Shown here piece by piece: positions 1-7,027 of a stretch of DNA of 32,127 nucleotides (position 1 is the stretch's first letter; each line of letters begins with the position of its first letter). Under the pieces are notes generated by a model, which did not search any database, was not told the origin of the DNA, and was given only the letters and a program-made list of their open reading frames with translations. The position numbers and the translations under genes were made by a program. Location: positions 1 to 32,127 of the forward strand of contig NZ_WKYV01000041.1 in the NCBI RefSeq assembly GCF_009677585.1, given 5' to 3'. Source of the stretch: Lactonifactor sp. BIOML-A5 (GTDB lineage Bacteria > Bacillota > Clostridia > Lachnospirales > Lachnospiraceae).

Positions 1-93
1 CCATTACACAAACTTTATTTGGAACGCAATTTGGTTAATAAAAGAAAACTGGCTCTGGGATACAAAGCCCAAAACCAATTTGTCTACAGTCTG

Positions 94-138
94 AGTCAAT
101 ATATTAAAATTATTTTATATAATTTTAATATATTGACT
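94..138. repeat. 19-bp perfect inverted repeat upstream of tetR-type gene
   Basis: Arm AGTCAATATATTAAAATTA at 94-112 is matched exactly by its reverse complement at 120-138, with a 7-nt spacer. The right arm ends in TTGACT (133-138), which can serve as the -35 element of the regulator promoter, so binding here would block transcription. It is either an operator or, since it is very AT-rich, a cruciform or weak terminator of a gene beyond the window edge. The operator reading is an inference. Confidence 0.6.
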
Positions 139-163
139 TTTGGTCATTTTGACCTAATAATAT
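133..163 (+). promoter_or_regulatory. Promoter and operator of the TetR-type regulator
   Basis: TTGACT at 133-138 is a good -35; the -10 is TAATAT at 158-163 (19-nt spacer) or a slightly earlier AT-rich hexamer. The spacer contains the palindrome GGTCA-TTT-TGACC (142-154), and TGAC at 134-137 with GTCA at 143-146 gives a second, overlapping TGAC/GTCA pair. Dyads of this kind inside the promoter spacer are typical of TetR-family autoregulation. The site is seen directly; its use by the adjacent regulator is inferred. Confidence 0.55.
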
Positions 164-185
164 AAGATAGAAATGGGGGAAACCT

Positions 186-785
186 ATGAATAAATTAGAA
201 GAAAACAAAAAGAAAAAGAAAGATGCACTGCTGAATACTGCTTTTGAACTGTTTATCACCAAAGGCCTTCAGAAAACCACCATATCTGATATTGTACAGC
301 AGGCGGGGGTGGCAAAAGGAACCTTTTATCTCTATTTTACAGACAAATACGATGTCCGGAATAAGCTGATCTCCCATAAGGCAGGAAAATTGTTCTATGA
401 TGCACACGAAGCCTTGTCTGGAACAGGTATCACTGATTTTGAAGAACAGCTTCTGTTTATTGTGGACTATATCATTAACCAGCTGATAGAAAACCAGTCT
501 CTGCTCCGTTTTATCGCTAAGAACCTTTCCTGGGGGGTATTCCGCAAGGCCATTGACGTTAAAGTATCCGATGAGGAATATAACGTATATGAAGTATATT
601 ACAAAATGGTGGAAGACAGCCCAAAGCACTACAAGAATCCCGAGTTAATGCTGTTTACTATTGTAGAACTGATTGGAGGAACCTGCTATAGCTGCATTCT
701 CTATAAAGATCCCGTACCCATTGACGAATACAAACCGCATTTGTATCGGATTATAAAAAGTATAATGAACGATTTTGCACATTAA
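186..785 (+). CDS. TetR/AcrR-family transcriptional regulator
   Basis: A 199-residue protein with the standard TetR architecture. A very lysine-rich N-terminus precedes a helix-turn-helix at about residues 14-52 (ISDIVQQAGVAKGTFYLYF at 33-51 is the recognition region), and a helical ligand-binding domain with no recognisable sequence signature fills the rest. Proteins of this family are dimeric repressors released by a small ligand, often controlling efflux or lipid genes. The start ATG follows GGGGGA at a proper distance. No target gene lies directly downstream on the same strand: after the stop come only a possible gene remnant and a terminator, so autoregulation or control of a gene left of the window is more likely. 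The ligand cannot be predicted from the sequence. Confidence 0.9.
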   Translation: MNKLEENKKKKKDALLNTAFELFITKGLQKTTISDIVQQAGVAKGTFYLYFTDKYDVRNKLISHKAGKLFYDAHEALSGTGITDFEEQLLFIVDYIINQLIENQSLLRFIAKNLSWGVFRKAIDVKVSDEEYNVYEVYYKMVEDSPKHYKNPELMLFTIVELIGGTCYSCILYKDPVPIDEYKPHLYRIIKSIMNDFAH

Positions 786-943
786 GACAGGAAGATTAGT
801 ACTAACATTTCCCCTCTGATGAAGCGGGCGTTGTAGGCAGCAATCCCACAGTATCCGTGAAGGTGGAAACAAAAAACGGTAATATTGAGGTAGAACAATG
901 AAGCAAGAACTTTTTTCTGCTGTGTAAGAAATCACAGGCAAAA
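786..943 (+). other. Non-coding stretch with a possible gene-end remnant
   Basis: No complete gene is visible. In one plus-strand frame 806-898 is open without a start and ends in TGA; it would encode a tail ending in VSVKVETKNGNIEVEQ, which reads like natural protein rather than random sequence. It may be the degraded 3' end of a gene once paired with the regulator upstream. It has no ribosome binding site and no start codon, so it is not called as a gene. Confidence 0.25.
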
Positions 944-987
944 AAAACAGAGAGTATACCACTGTAAAGTGATGAACTCTCTGTTTT
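944..987 (-). terminator. Rho-independent terminator of the parAB-serS unit
   Basis: AAAACAGAGAGT (944-955) pairs perfectly with ACTCTCTGTTTT (976-987) across a 20-nt loop. On the minus strand the stem runs into an uninterrupted U-tract (the A-run at 941-947), as expected of an intrinsic terminator. It lies about 90 bp beyond the stop of the last minus-strand gene. The plus-strand tail TTTTGTT is weaker, but the hairpin may also stop transcription from the regulator. Confidence 0.85.
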
Positions 988-1074
988 GTTGCACTTGTTC
1001 GCCAGCCCTTAATATTACTTTGTTTTCAATGTTTCCTTATAGGCATTCATCCAAAGATGTTCCCTTTTTATGTC

Positions 1075-1956
1075 TTATTCATTAAAGTTAATGTACCCCT
1101 GCAGCCAGATAACCCCTTTAAACCGCCTCCCAGGCTGAGGCTCTCCTAACAGGTCGTTTTTGTTAATACAAACATCAAATTGTATATCGTTGCACAATAT
1201 ACTCATCTCATAGACTGTATCACCGGTTTTAACATTTTTAACTTCAGAACAGTCTACAATATCTCCCATAACATTGTACTGGTCACATTCAATGCCATAG
1301 GGCATAAAATAAGAATCTACTATTGAATATACGTCTTCTTTTACAATGCGCCTGGAAATCATAGCATACATGTCTATATCTTCCATCGTCAAACTTTCCA
1401 TTGCATCTTCATCCCCGTTGCGGGCAGCAGCCAGAAGACGGTTTCTGTTAGTAGCTGTTTCCTGATTCTCTTTTACCTGACCGGACTCCTTCTTTACAGG
1501 AAGAAGTATTTTTCCTTCCTTTGCCAAACCCGATATGGTTACTGAATAATTGGAACCGGGAATATTTCCCTTTCCCCGCTCACTCAGGTATTCTCCTGCA
1601 TTCTGCAGATAAAATATCATTGTTACTCCAATTCTCACATCATCACATGCCCCGGCAAAGGATTCCTTTCCGGCATGCTTTTCTATAATTATGTCTTCCC
1701 GGGTAGTGATTCCTGTTCCTCTGAAATGGGGAAAATAATATTCCATCTGAAATTCATTATTCTCGTCATATTCACCGCACACCGTAATTCCATAATCACA
1801 TCCATATATTTTCGATATCTCTGCAAATAAGTGTCCGTTTCTGTCCTCTACGACCGTTTTTTCATCATAATTATCTATCACTTCTTTTAAAATCTCATCC
1901 AGTTCTTTCTTATTTTTGATATTCGAAAAACCAATGGATTTCATATAACTATGCAA
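1075..1956 (-). CDS. DUF3881-like protein of unknown function
   Basis: A 293-residue soluble protein with no signal peptide or membrane segment. The N-terminus (MHSYMKSIGFSNIKNK) and overall length recall the clostridial DUF3881 family, known mainly from Lachnospiraceae genomes; this is recognition from memory. It begins at TTG: the AGGAGGTG box sits about six bases before it, whereas the first in-frame ATG, four codons later, would be about 19 bases away. It is the last gene of the parA-parB-DUF4446-serS run, 102 bp after serS, and is followed by a strong terminator. The function is unknown, and the position after serS does not by itself indicate a role in translation. Confidence 0.75.
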   Translation of the reverse strand: MHSYMKSIGFSNIKNKKELDEILKEVIDNYDEKTVVEDRNGHLFAEISKIYGCDYGITVCGEYDENNEFQMEYYFPHFRGTGITTREDIIIEKHAGKESFAGACDDVRIGVTMIFYLQNAGEYLSERGKGNIPGSNYSVTISGLAKEGKILLPVKKESGQVKENQETATNRNRLLAAARNGDEDAMESLTMEDIDMYAMISRRIVKEDVYSIVDSYFMPYGIECDQYNVMGDIVDCSEVKNVKTGDTVYEMSILCNDIQFDVCINKNDLLGEPQPGRRFKGVIWLQGYINFNE

Positions 1957-2058
1957 AAGAACACCTCCTCTCTCGCCTTACATTCTCTTATATATACTAT
2001 ATACAAATAAACTTGTGCATATTTTACTAATAACATTTACATAAATGTGTTAACATAA

Positions 2059-3336
2059 CTATTTTATCTCTGTTTTTCCGCCCATATAAGGCTGAAGTGC
2101 CAGAGGAATCTTAACGGTACCATCCTCCTGAAGATTATTTTCCAGAAATGCAATCAGCATTCTCGGGGGTGCAACCACTGTGTTGTTCAGTGTATGGGCG
2201 AAATATTTGCCCTTCTCTCCGTTCACCCTAATTTTCAGACGGCGTGCCTGAGCGTCTCCCAAGTTGGAACAGCTTCCTACTTCAAAGTATTTCTTCTGTC
2301 TTGGAGACCATGCCTCAACATCTATAGATTTCACCTTAAGATCCGCCAGGTCGCCGGAACAGCATTCCAGTGTTCTCACCGGAATATCCAGTGTTCTGAA
2401 TAAATCAACGGTGTTCTGCCATAACTTCTCAAACCACATCATACTGTCTTCCGGCTTACAAACCACAATCATTTCCTGTTTCTCAAACTGATGAATACGG
2501 TATACGCCCCTTTCCTCTAATCCATGGGCACCTTTTTCTTTTCTGAAACAGGGAGAATAGCTGGTAAGTGTCTGGGGTAATGTATCCTCCGGCAAAATAG
2601 TGTCTATAAATTTTCCAATCATAGAATGTTCACTGGTTCCTATAAGGTACAGATCTTCGCCCTCAATCTTATACATCATGGCATCCATTTCAGCAAAGCT
2701 CATAACTCCTGTTACCACATCACTTCTGATCATAAAAGGAGGCACACAATAAGTGAATCCTCTGTCAATCATAAAATCACGGGCATAAGAAATCACTGCG
2801 GAATGAAGCCTGGCGATATCCCCCATAAGGTAATAAAATCCATTACCCGCAACCCTTCTGGCACTGTCTAAATCTATGCCGTTAAACTTCTCCATTATCT
2901 CCGTATGGTATGGAATATCGAAATCAGGCACTACAGGCTCCCCATACTTCTGAACCTCCACATTTTCGGAGTCGTCCTTTCCAAGAGGCACTGAGGGATC
3001 AATAATGTTTGGTATCACCATCATGATCTTTTTAATTTTTTCTTCTACTTCTTTTTCTTCCTGTGAAAGAGAATCAATTCTATCCCCATTGTCTGCTACC
3101 TGTTTTTTTATCTCTTCAGCCTCTTCCTTTTTCCCCTGGGCCATAAAGGCACCAATCTGTTTGGATATCTTATTCTTCTCTGCCCTTAACGCCTCTACCT
3201 CTTTTTTAATATCCCTGTTTCTCTGATCCAATTCCAAAACCTGATCCACAAGCTCTAATTTATTGTCCTGAAATTTATTCTTTATATTTTGTTTTACCAC
3301 TTCCGGGTTTTCACGCACAAATCTAATATCTAACAT
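2059..3336 (-). CDS. serS: Seryl-tRNA synthetase
   Basis: 425 residues, the usual length of bacterial SerRS, which charges tRNA-Ser with serine in the cytoplasm. The N-terminal region (about 28-107) is a charged, heptad-like helical arm that contacts the long variable arm of tRNA-Ser. The class II catalytic core carries motif 2 (FRKEKGAHGLEERGVYRIHQF) and motif 3 near the C-terminus (PPRMLIAFLENN), and ends LALQPYMGG. ATG follows CAGGAGGAA at good spacing. Only 61 bp separate it from the upstream DUF4446 gene, too little for a T-box leader, and none is seen. Its product would charge the tRNA-Ser encoded at 31809-31896. Confidence 0.97.
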   Translation of the reverse strand: MLDIRFVRENPEVVKQNIKNKFQDNKLELVDQVLELDQRNRDIKKEVEALRAEKNKISKQIGAFMAQGKKEEAEEIKKQVADNGDRIDSLSQEEKEVEEKIKKIMMVIPNIIDPSVPLGKDDSENVEVQKYGEPVVPDFDIPYHTEIMEKFNGIDLDSARRVAGNGFYYLMGDIARLHSAVISYARDFMIDRGFTYCVPPFMIRSDVVTGVMSFAEMDAMMYKIEGEDLYLIGTSEHSMIGKFIDTILPEDTLPQTLTSYSPCFRKEKGAHGLEERGVYRIHQFEKQEMIVVCKPEDSMMWFEKLWQNTVDLFRTLDIPVRTLECCSGDLADLKVKSIDVEAWSPRQKKYFEVGSCSNLGDAQARRLKIRVNGEKGKYFAHTLNNTVVAPPRMLIAFLENNLQEDGTVKIPLALQPYMGGKTEIK

Positions 3337-3397
3337 GACATGTTCCTCCTGATAGCCTTTATCTAGTTTACATAATATTTACTTATGATTTACATAA

Positions 3398-3919
3398 TTA
3401 AATTTCAATATCTTCTACCAATCCAAAATTAACAGCTCTTTTCAGCGCTTCCATCTCTTCCTGGCTCAGCATAATGTAGGATTCCCCTTTCACAATTTCC
3501 TTGATATATAAAAAGCAATTTTCTCTGCTGTGAATTGCATTCAGGATAAATCCTGAATTATCGTTGTCAAGCATAGCCAAAACAAAACTCAGCTTTCCGC
3601 CCATATCCTCAAAGGCATCATACTTAACAATTCCATATTTATTGAGGGTTTTCTCCATACATTTCTTTAGTTTCTTAATTTCAAGATTATTAATATCATT
3701 TGCTTCTATTAAACGATCTACTTCTGCAAATTTGCGTACAAATGTTTTTTCCAGTGACTGGGCATCCTTCCCCTTCATAAACAGGTTATACTTCCGGCTC
3801 AGCCGGTTAAGACCCAGGGATAAATTAAAGACAACAATCAGTAATATTATCACCAATAATATCATTAATACTAAAAGAATACCCGAATTTTCCTGGAGTG
3901 TACTTATTATTTCGCTCAT
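3398..3919 (-). CDS. DUF4446 family membrane-anchored protein
   Basis: 173 residues. A single hydrophobic segment at about 13-36 (GILLVLMILLVIILLIVVF) is followed by a basic, partly coiled-coil region and a compact C-terminal domain containing FEDMGGKLSFVLAMLDND and a conserved-looking SREN motif. This matches the DUF4446 family often found directly after parB in clostridia. The protein is probably membrane-anchored with a cytoplasmic domain. It starts 20 bp after the parB stop with a GGGAG site, so it is translated from the same message. A role in chromosome organisation is suggested only by position. Confidence 0.8.
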   Translation of the reverse strand: MSEIISTLQENSGILLVLMILLVIILLIVVFNLSLGLNRLSRKYNLFMKGKDAQSLEKTFVRKFAEVDRLIEANDINNLEIKKLKKCMEKTLNKYGIVKYDAFEDMGGKLSFVLAMLDNDNSGFILNAIHSRENCFLYIKEIVKGESYIMLSQEEMEALKRAVNFGLVEDIEI

Positions 3920-3939
3920 ATGTGTTATACTCCCTCATC

Positions 3940-4866
3940 TTATCCGATAGACTCCAATAATTCAATGATCCTTTCCAGTTCATCCTTTGAATAGTATTCT
4001 ATCTCTATTTTCCCCTTATTATCATTTTTCCTGTTGATAGCGACCTTAGTGCCAATAATTGATTTAATTCTCTCCTCCAAGTGCTGGTATATAATATCCT
4101 GCGTGGTGTCCTTGGTAACTTCCTTCAGCTTTTTTGGGTGTAACAGCTCTTTTACCAGTTTTTCAGTCTCTCTTACACTTAATTTTTCATCAAACACTCT
4201 GGTAGCCGTGACATATTGCAGCTCCGGCTCCTCAATCGCAAGGAGTGCCCTTGCATGACCCGTACTGAGCATCTCATCAATTACCATTTGTCTCACCTTT
4301 TCATTTAATTTTAACAGGCGCATGGAATTGGTAACCGCAGTACGGCTCTTTGATACTCTGTCAGCTATCTGATCCTGTTTTAAATGAAATTCTTCCATTA
4401 ATCGTTTATAGGCAATCGCCTCTTCAATAGGATTTAGATTCTCCCTCTGAATATTTTCTATCAGAGAGATCTCCACTGTCTCTTGCTCAGAAAACTGTTT
4501 AACAATCACAGGCACTTCCCTGATACCAGCTAACTTAGCTGCCCTCCAACGTCTCTCACCTGCAATAATTTCATAATAGTCATCTTTTTGCTGAACTAAT
4601 AACGGCTGTAAAATGCCAAACTGTTTGATGGAATCCGCAAGTTCCAGAAGCGCATCCTCATCAAACTGCTTTCTGGGCTGCTCCCTGTTAGGTTCAACCT
4701 TTGTAATTTTAACTTTCATTATATCTCTTGGAGATAACTTGTCCTCTGAAGCAGCTGCTGACGACTGTTGCTCTTCTGAAGAACTTACTTTCTTAGGCTT
4801 TACAGCTGCTGCTGTAGGTATCAAAGAATCCAATCCCTTGCCAAGACCGCTTTTCCTTACTGCCAT
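3940..4866 (-). CDS. parB: Chromosome-partitioning protein ParB/Spo0J
   Basis: 308 residues. It starts with the MAVRKSGLGKGLDSLIP peptide typical of chromosomal ParB, the segment that stimulates ParA. The CTP-binding and clamp domain contains GERRWRA (103-109) and ENIQR (137-141), followed by a helix-turn-helix at about 162-182 and a C-terminal dimerisation region. ParB loads on parS, spreads as a CTP-dependent sliding clamp and recruits SMC to the origin. Two parS sites lie about 0.9-1.0 kb away, just upstream of parA. The start overlaps the end of parA by 10 bp, indicating translational coupling. It is next to parA and shows no Noc-specific feature, so Noc is unlikely. Confidence 0.96.
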   Translation of the reverse strand: MAVRKSGLGKGLDSLIPTAAAVKPKKVSSSEEQQSSAAASEDKLSPRDIMKVKITKVEPNREQPRKQFDEDALLELADSIKQFGILQPLLVQQKDDYYEIIAGERRWRAAKLAGIREVPVIVKQFSEQETVEISLIENIQRENLNPIEEAIAYKRLMEEFHLKQDQIADRVSKSRTAVTNSMRLLKLNEKVRQMVIDEMLSTGHARALLAIEEPELQYVTATRVFDEKLSVRETEKLVKELLHPKKLKEVTKDTTQDIIYQHLEERIKSIIGTKVAINRKNDNKGKIEIEYYSKDELERIIELLESIG

Positions 4867-5633
4867 TCTTCGTCCTCCCTATGTAATACTTCTTCAGCCA
4901 GAAGTCTGTAGCTTTCAGCGCCGGCGGACCTGGAATCATAGAGATTAATAGGTAATCCATGACTGGGAGCCTCAGCCAAGCGCACATTTCTGGGTATAAT
5001 TGTCTTATATATGGATTGCTGTAAATTATTTTTGACGTTTTCAACAACCTGCAGTGATAAATTTGTCCTTGCATCATACATGGTAAACACCACGCCTTCT
5101 ATTTCCAACTCAGGATTTAGACGCTCCTGCACCAATTCTATTGTATGTATCAGCTGAGTCAATCCTTCTAATGCATAATACTCACATTGTATAGGTACTA
5201 AAATCGAGTCAGCTGTAGTCATTGCATTAATAGTCAATATACTTAATGATGGAGGACAATCCATAATAATAAAATCAAACTGATCTCTTACCCTGTCAAT
5301 TTGATTTTTTAGTAAAAACTCTTTGTTTTCTATTCCAATTAATTCAATTTCTGCCCCAGACAGATTCACATTAGATGGAATCAAAGAGAGATTTTCTATA
5401 ACATTCTCTATTATACAATCAGATAACTCACATTCATCCAACAGTAACTCATAAAGAGTGGCTTCTACTCCCATTTTATCAATTCCTAACCCACTGGTAG
5501 TATTCCCCTGCGGATCAATGTCAACAGTCAAAACTTTCTGACCCATCTCGGCCAGACACGCAGAAAGGTTAATTGCAGTAGTTGATTTCCCAACGCCGCC
5601 TTTTTGATTAGCAACGGCTATGATTCTTCCCAA
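4857..5633 (-). CDS. parA: Chromosome-partitioning ATPase ParA/Soj
   Basis: 258 residues. The deviant Walker A motif KGGVGKST (11-18) has both signature lysines, and the following VDIDPQGNTTSGLG and IMDCPPSLS motifs complete the ATPase site. Chromosomal Soj binds DNA as an ATP dimer, is reset by ParB and in Firmicutes also regulates DnaA. The start is TTG at 5633, preceded by AAGAAGGG seven bases away; there is no better ATG. It is the first gene of the minus-strand operon and has an extended -10 box about 50 bp upstream, next to parS. Confidence 0.96.
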   Translation of the reverse strand: MGRIIAVANQKGGVGKSTTAINLSACLAEMGQKVLTVDIDPQGNTTSGLGIDKMGVEATLYELLLDECELSDCIIENVIENLSLIPSNVNLSGAEIELIGIENKEFLLKNQIDRVRDQFDFIIMDCPPSLSILTINAMTTADSILVPIQCEYYALEGLTQLIHTIELVQERLNPELEIEGVVFTMYDARTNLSLQVVENVKNNLQQSIYKTIIPRNVRLAEAPSHGLPINLYDSRSAGAESYRLLAEEVLHREDEEWQ

Positions 5634-5684
5634 TTAATACCCCTTCTTTCCACTTGTAATCTTGCATATTTATATGACTGTTTC

Positions 5685-5693
5685 ATTATATCA
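5685..5693 (-). promoter_or_regulatory. Extended -10 promoter element upstream of parA
   Basis: On the minus strand TGATATAAT is a perfect extended -10 (TGnTATAAT), about 52 bp before the parA start. The -35 position is poor (TAGAAA), which extended -10 promoters tolerate. It lies only 27 bp from the nearer parS site, so ParB bound there could affect the promoter; that is inference. Confidence 0.55.
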
Positions 5694-5719
5694 CTTTTAT
5701 ACTATGATTTCTATAAAAA

Positions 5720-5735
5720 TGTTTCACGTGAAACT
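5720..5735. other. parS: parS site, one mismatch to consensus
   Basis: TGTTTCACGTGAAACT matches the 16-bp consensus TGTTTCACGTGAAACA at 15 positions; only the last base differs. It lies between parA and the divergent hydrolase gene. Confidence 0.93.
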
Positions 5736-5869
5736 TTTTTATAGGAATTATATAAATAGGAATAGTTTTGTTCTTTGTTTTGGTTATATTTATTGTTATT
5801 ACTGCACATATTTATAGTCTTTACTAAATTTATCATTTTAAACATAATAGATGAAAGTATATCTAGGAA

Positions 5870-5885
5870 TGTTTCACGTGAAACA
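5870..5885. other. parS: parS site, perfect consensus
   Basis: TGTTTCACGTGAAACA is an exact consensus parS. The palindrome continues four bases on each side, giving 24 perfectly symmetric base pairs (5866-5889). It is 150 bp from the other site. ParB from the adjacent gene is expected to nucleate here. Confidence 0.97.
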
Positions 5886-5930
5886 TTCCCTGTTTTCATA
5901 TGAGCTTAAAACTTGCTTGAACATTTCTCC

Positions 5931-5959
5931 TTGTATAATCCCCCTCAATGTTTTATAAT
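5931..5959 (+). promoter_or_regulatory. Promoter of the alpha/beta hydrolase gene
   Basis: TTGTAT (5931-5936) and TATAAT (5954-5959) are separated by 17 bp, 36 bp before the start codon. A second TATAAT at 5934-5939 lacks a good -35. Confidence 0.6.
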
Positions 5960-5994
5960 ATAAGTACTAAGACTCCGAAGGAGGTACCCATCTG

Positions 5995-6951
5995 ATGAAC
6001 AAACACAAACATAAACTTATCACAACGGCAATTTTGTTTACACTGGCAACAGGTGTGATTCATATTATCAATAAGCTATTGTTTGCATCCGCAACAATGA
6101 AAGAATTGCTGAGAGGAACATCAAGAAAGTTTTATGAATGGAGATTTGGACGCATTTATTATACCAAACAGGGACAGGGCTCGCCGCTTTTATTGGTTCA
6201 TGATTTGACAGTTTATAGTTCTGATTATGAATGGAATATTATTGTGGATGAACTTACGAAAAACTATACTGTCTATACCATTGATCTCCTGGGCTGCGGA
6301 CGTTCTGATAAACAAAATATTACCTACACCAATTTCATTTACGTACAAATGCTGTCTGACTTTATAAAAAATATTATTGGTGAGAAAACTGATATTATAG
6401 CCAGTGGATTTTCCGGTTCCTTTGCTGTGATGGCCTGTCATAATGACGAAGAGCTGTTTGGCAAGATTATGCTGATTAATCCTCCTTCTTTAAACGAATT
6501 GAATCAGGCTCCAACGAAAAAAACAAAAATATTAAAATTTTTATTGGAACTGCCTATTTTTGGTACACTGGTCTACAATATGATTACTGCAAGGGAAAAT
6601 ATTGAACTGTTATTTACAGAAAAGTATTTTTATAATCCATTTCTTGCAAATAGCAGACTGGTGGATATTTATTACGAAAGCGCACACAAGGGGGAGCACA
6701 ACGCAAAATATCTTCACTCCAGTATAATCGGCAGATATACCAATAATAATATCAATCATGCACTGGAGGCTATTGATCATAGTATTTTTATTGTGTACGG
6801 AGCCGAAGAAAAGAATGCAAAAGAAATCTGTTCTGCTTACGTACAGCTAAACCCTGCTATCGAAACTGCAGTCCTGTCAAAGGCAAGGCATCTTCCTCAG
6901 TTGGAAACTCCAGGCAAACTGCTGGAACAAATATCTATATTTTTTTCATAA
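5995..6951 (+). CDS. Membrane-anchored alpha/beta-fold hydrolase
   Basis: 318 residues. A basic N-terminus and a hydrophobic stretch at about 8-31 suggest a signal anchor. The rest is an alpha/beta hydrolase: LLLVHDLTVYSSDYEW in place of the usual HG oxyanion loop, DLLGCGRSDK at 97-106 as in many lipase/esterase-like members, a nucleophile elbow with Ser140 in SGFSGSF, and a likely catalytic His299 near the C-terminus. The acidic residue is probably in GAEEKN. The elbow reads G-F-S-G-S, so the second glycine of GxSxG is replaced by serine, another small residue. The substrate is unknown. A consensus AAGGAGGT lies nine bases before ATG. It is a single-gene unit ending in a strong terminator. 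Confidence 0.82.
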   Translation: MNKHKHKLITTAILFTLATGVIHIINKLLFASATMKELLRGTSRKFYEWRFGRIYYTKQGQGSPLLLVHDLTVYSSDYEWNIIVDELTKNYTVYTIDLLGCGRSDKQNITYTNFIYVQMLSDFIKNIIGEKTDIIASGFSGSFAVMACHNDEELFGKIMLINPPSLNELNQAPTKKTKILKFLLELPIFGTLVYNMITARENIELLFTEKYFYNPFLANSRLVDIYYESAHKGEHNAKYLHSSIIGRYTNNNINHALEAIDHSIFIVYGAEEKNAKEICSAYVQLNPAIETAVLSKARHLPQLETPGKLLEQISIFFS

Positions 6952-6952
6952 T

Positions 6953-6994
6953 AAAATGTGGAGATCCCTCCTGTAGGAGAGATCTCCACATTTT
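6953..6994. terminator. Bidirectional terminator between convergent genes
   Basis: AAAATGTGGAGATC (6953-6966) pairs exactly with GATCTCCACATTTT (6981-6994); the loop contains a further CTCC/GGAG match. The stem ends in A-tract and T-tract, so it works in both directions. It closes the hydrolase gene on the plus strand and the ABC operon on the minus strand. Confidence 0.9.
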
Positions 6995-7027
6995 AAGCGA
7001 TACTAGACTGTGCATTATTAGAACTGC

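Noticed and set aside
3337..3397. T-box leader before serS
   Set aside because: The gap is only 61 bp, with no specifier loop or T-box sequence.
5711..5899. A 62-residue minus-strand reading frame across both parS sites
   Set aside because: Its repeated VSRETF peptide is simply parS translated; it has low complexity and no plausible gene context.
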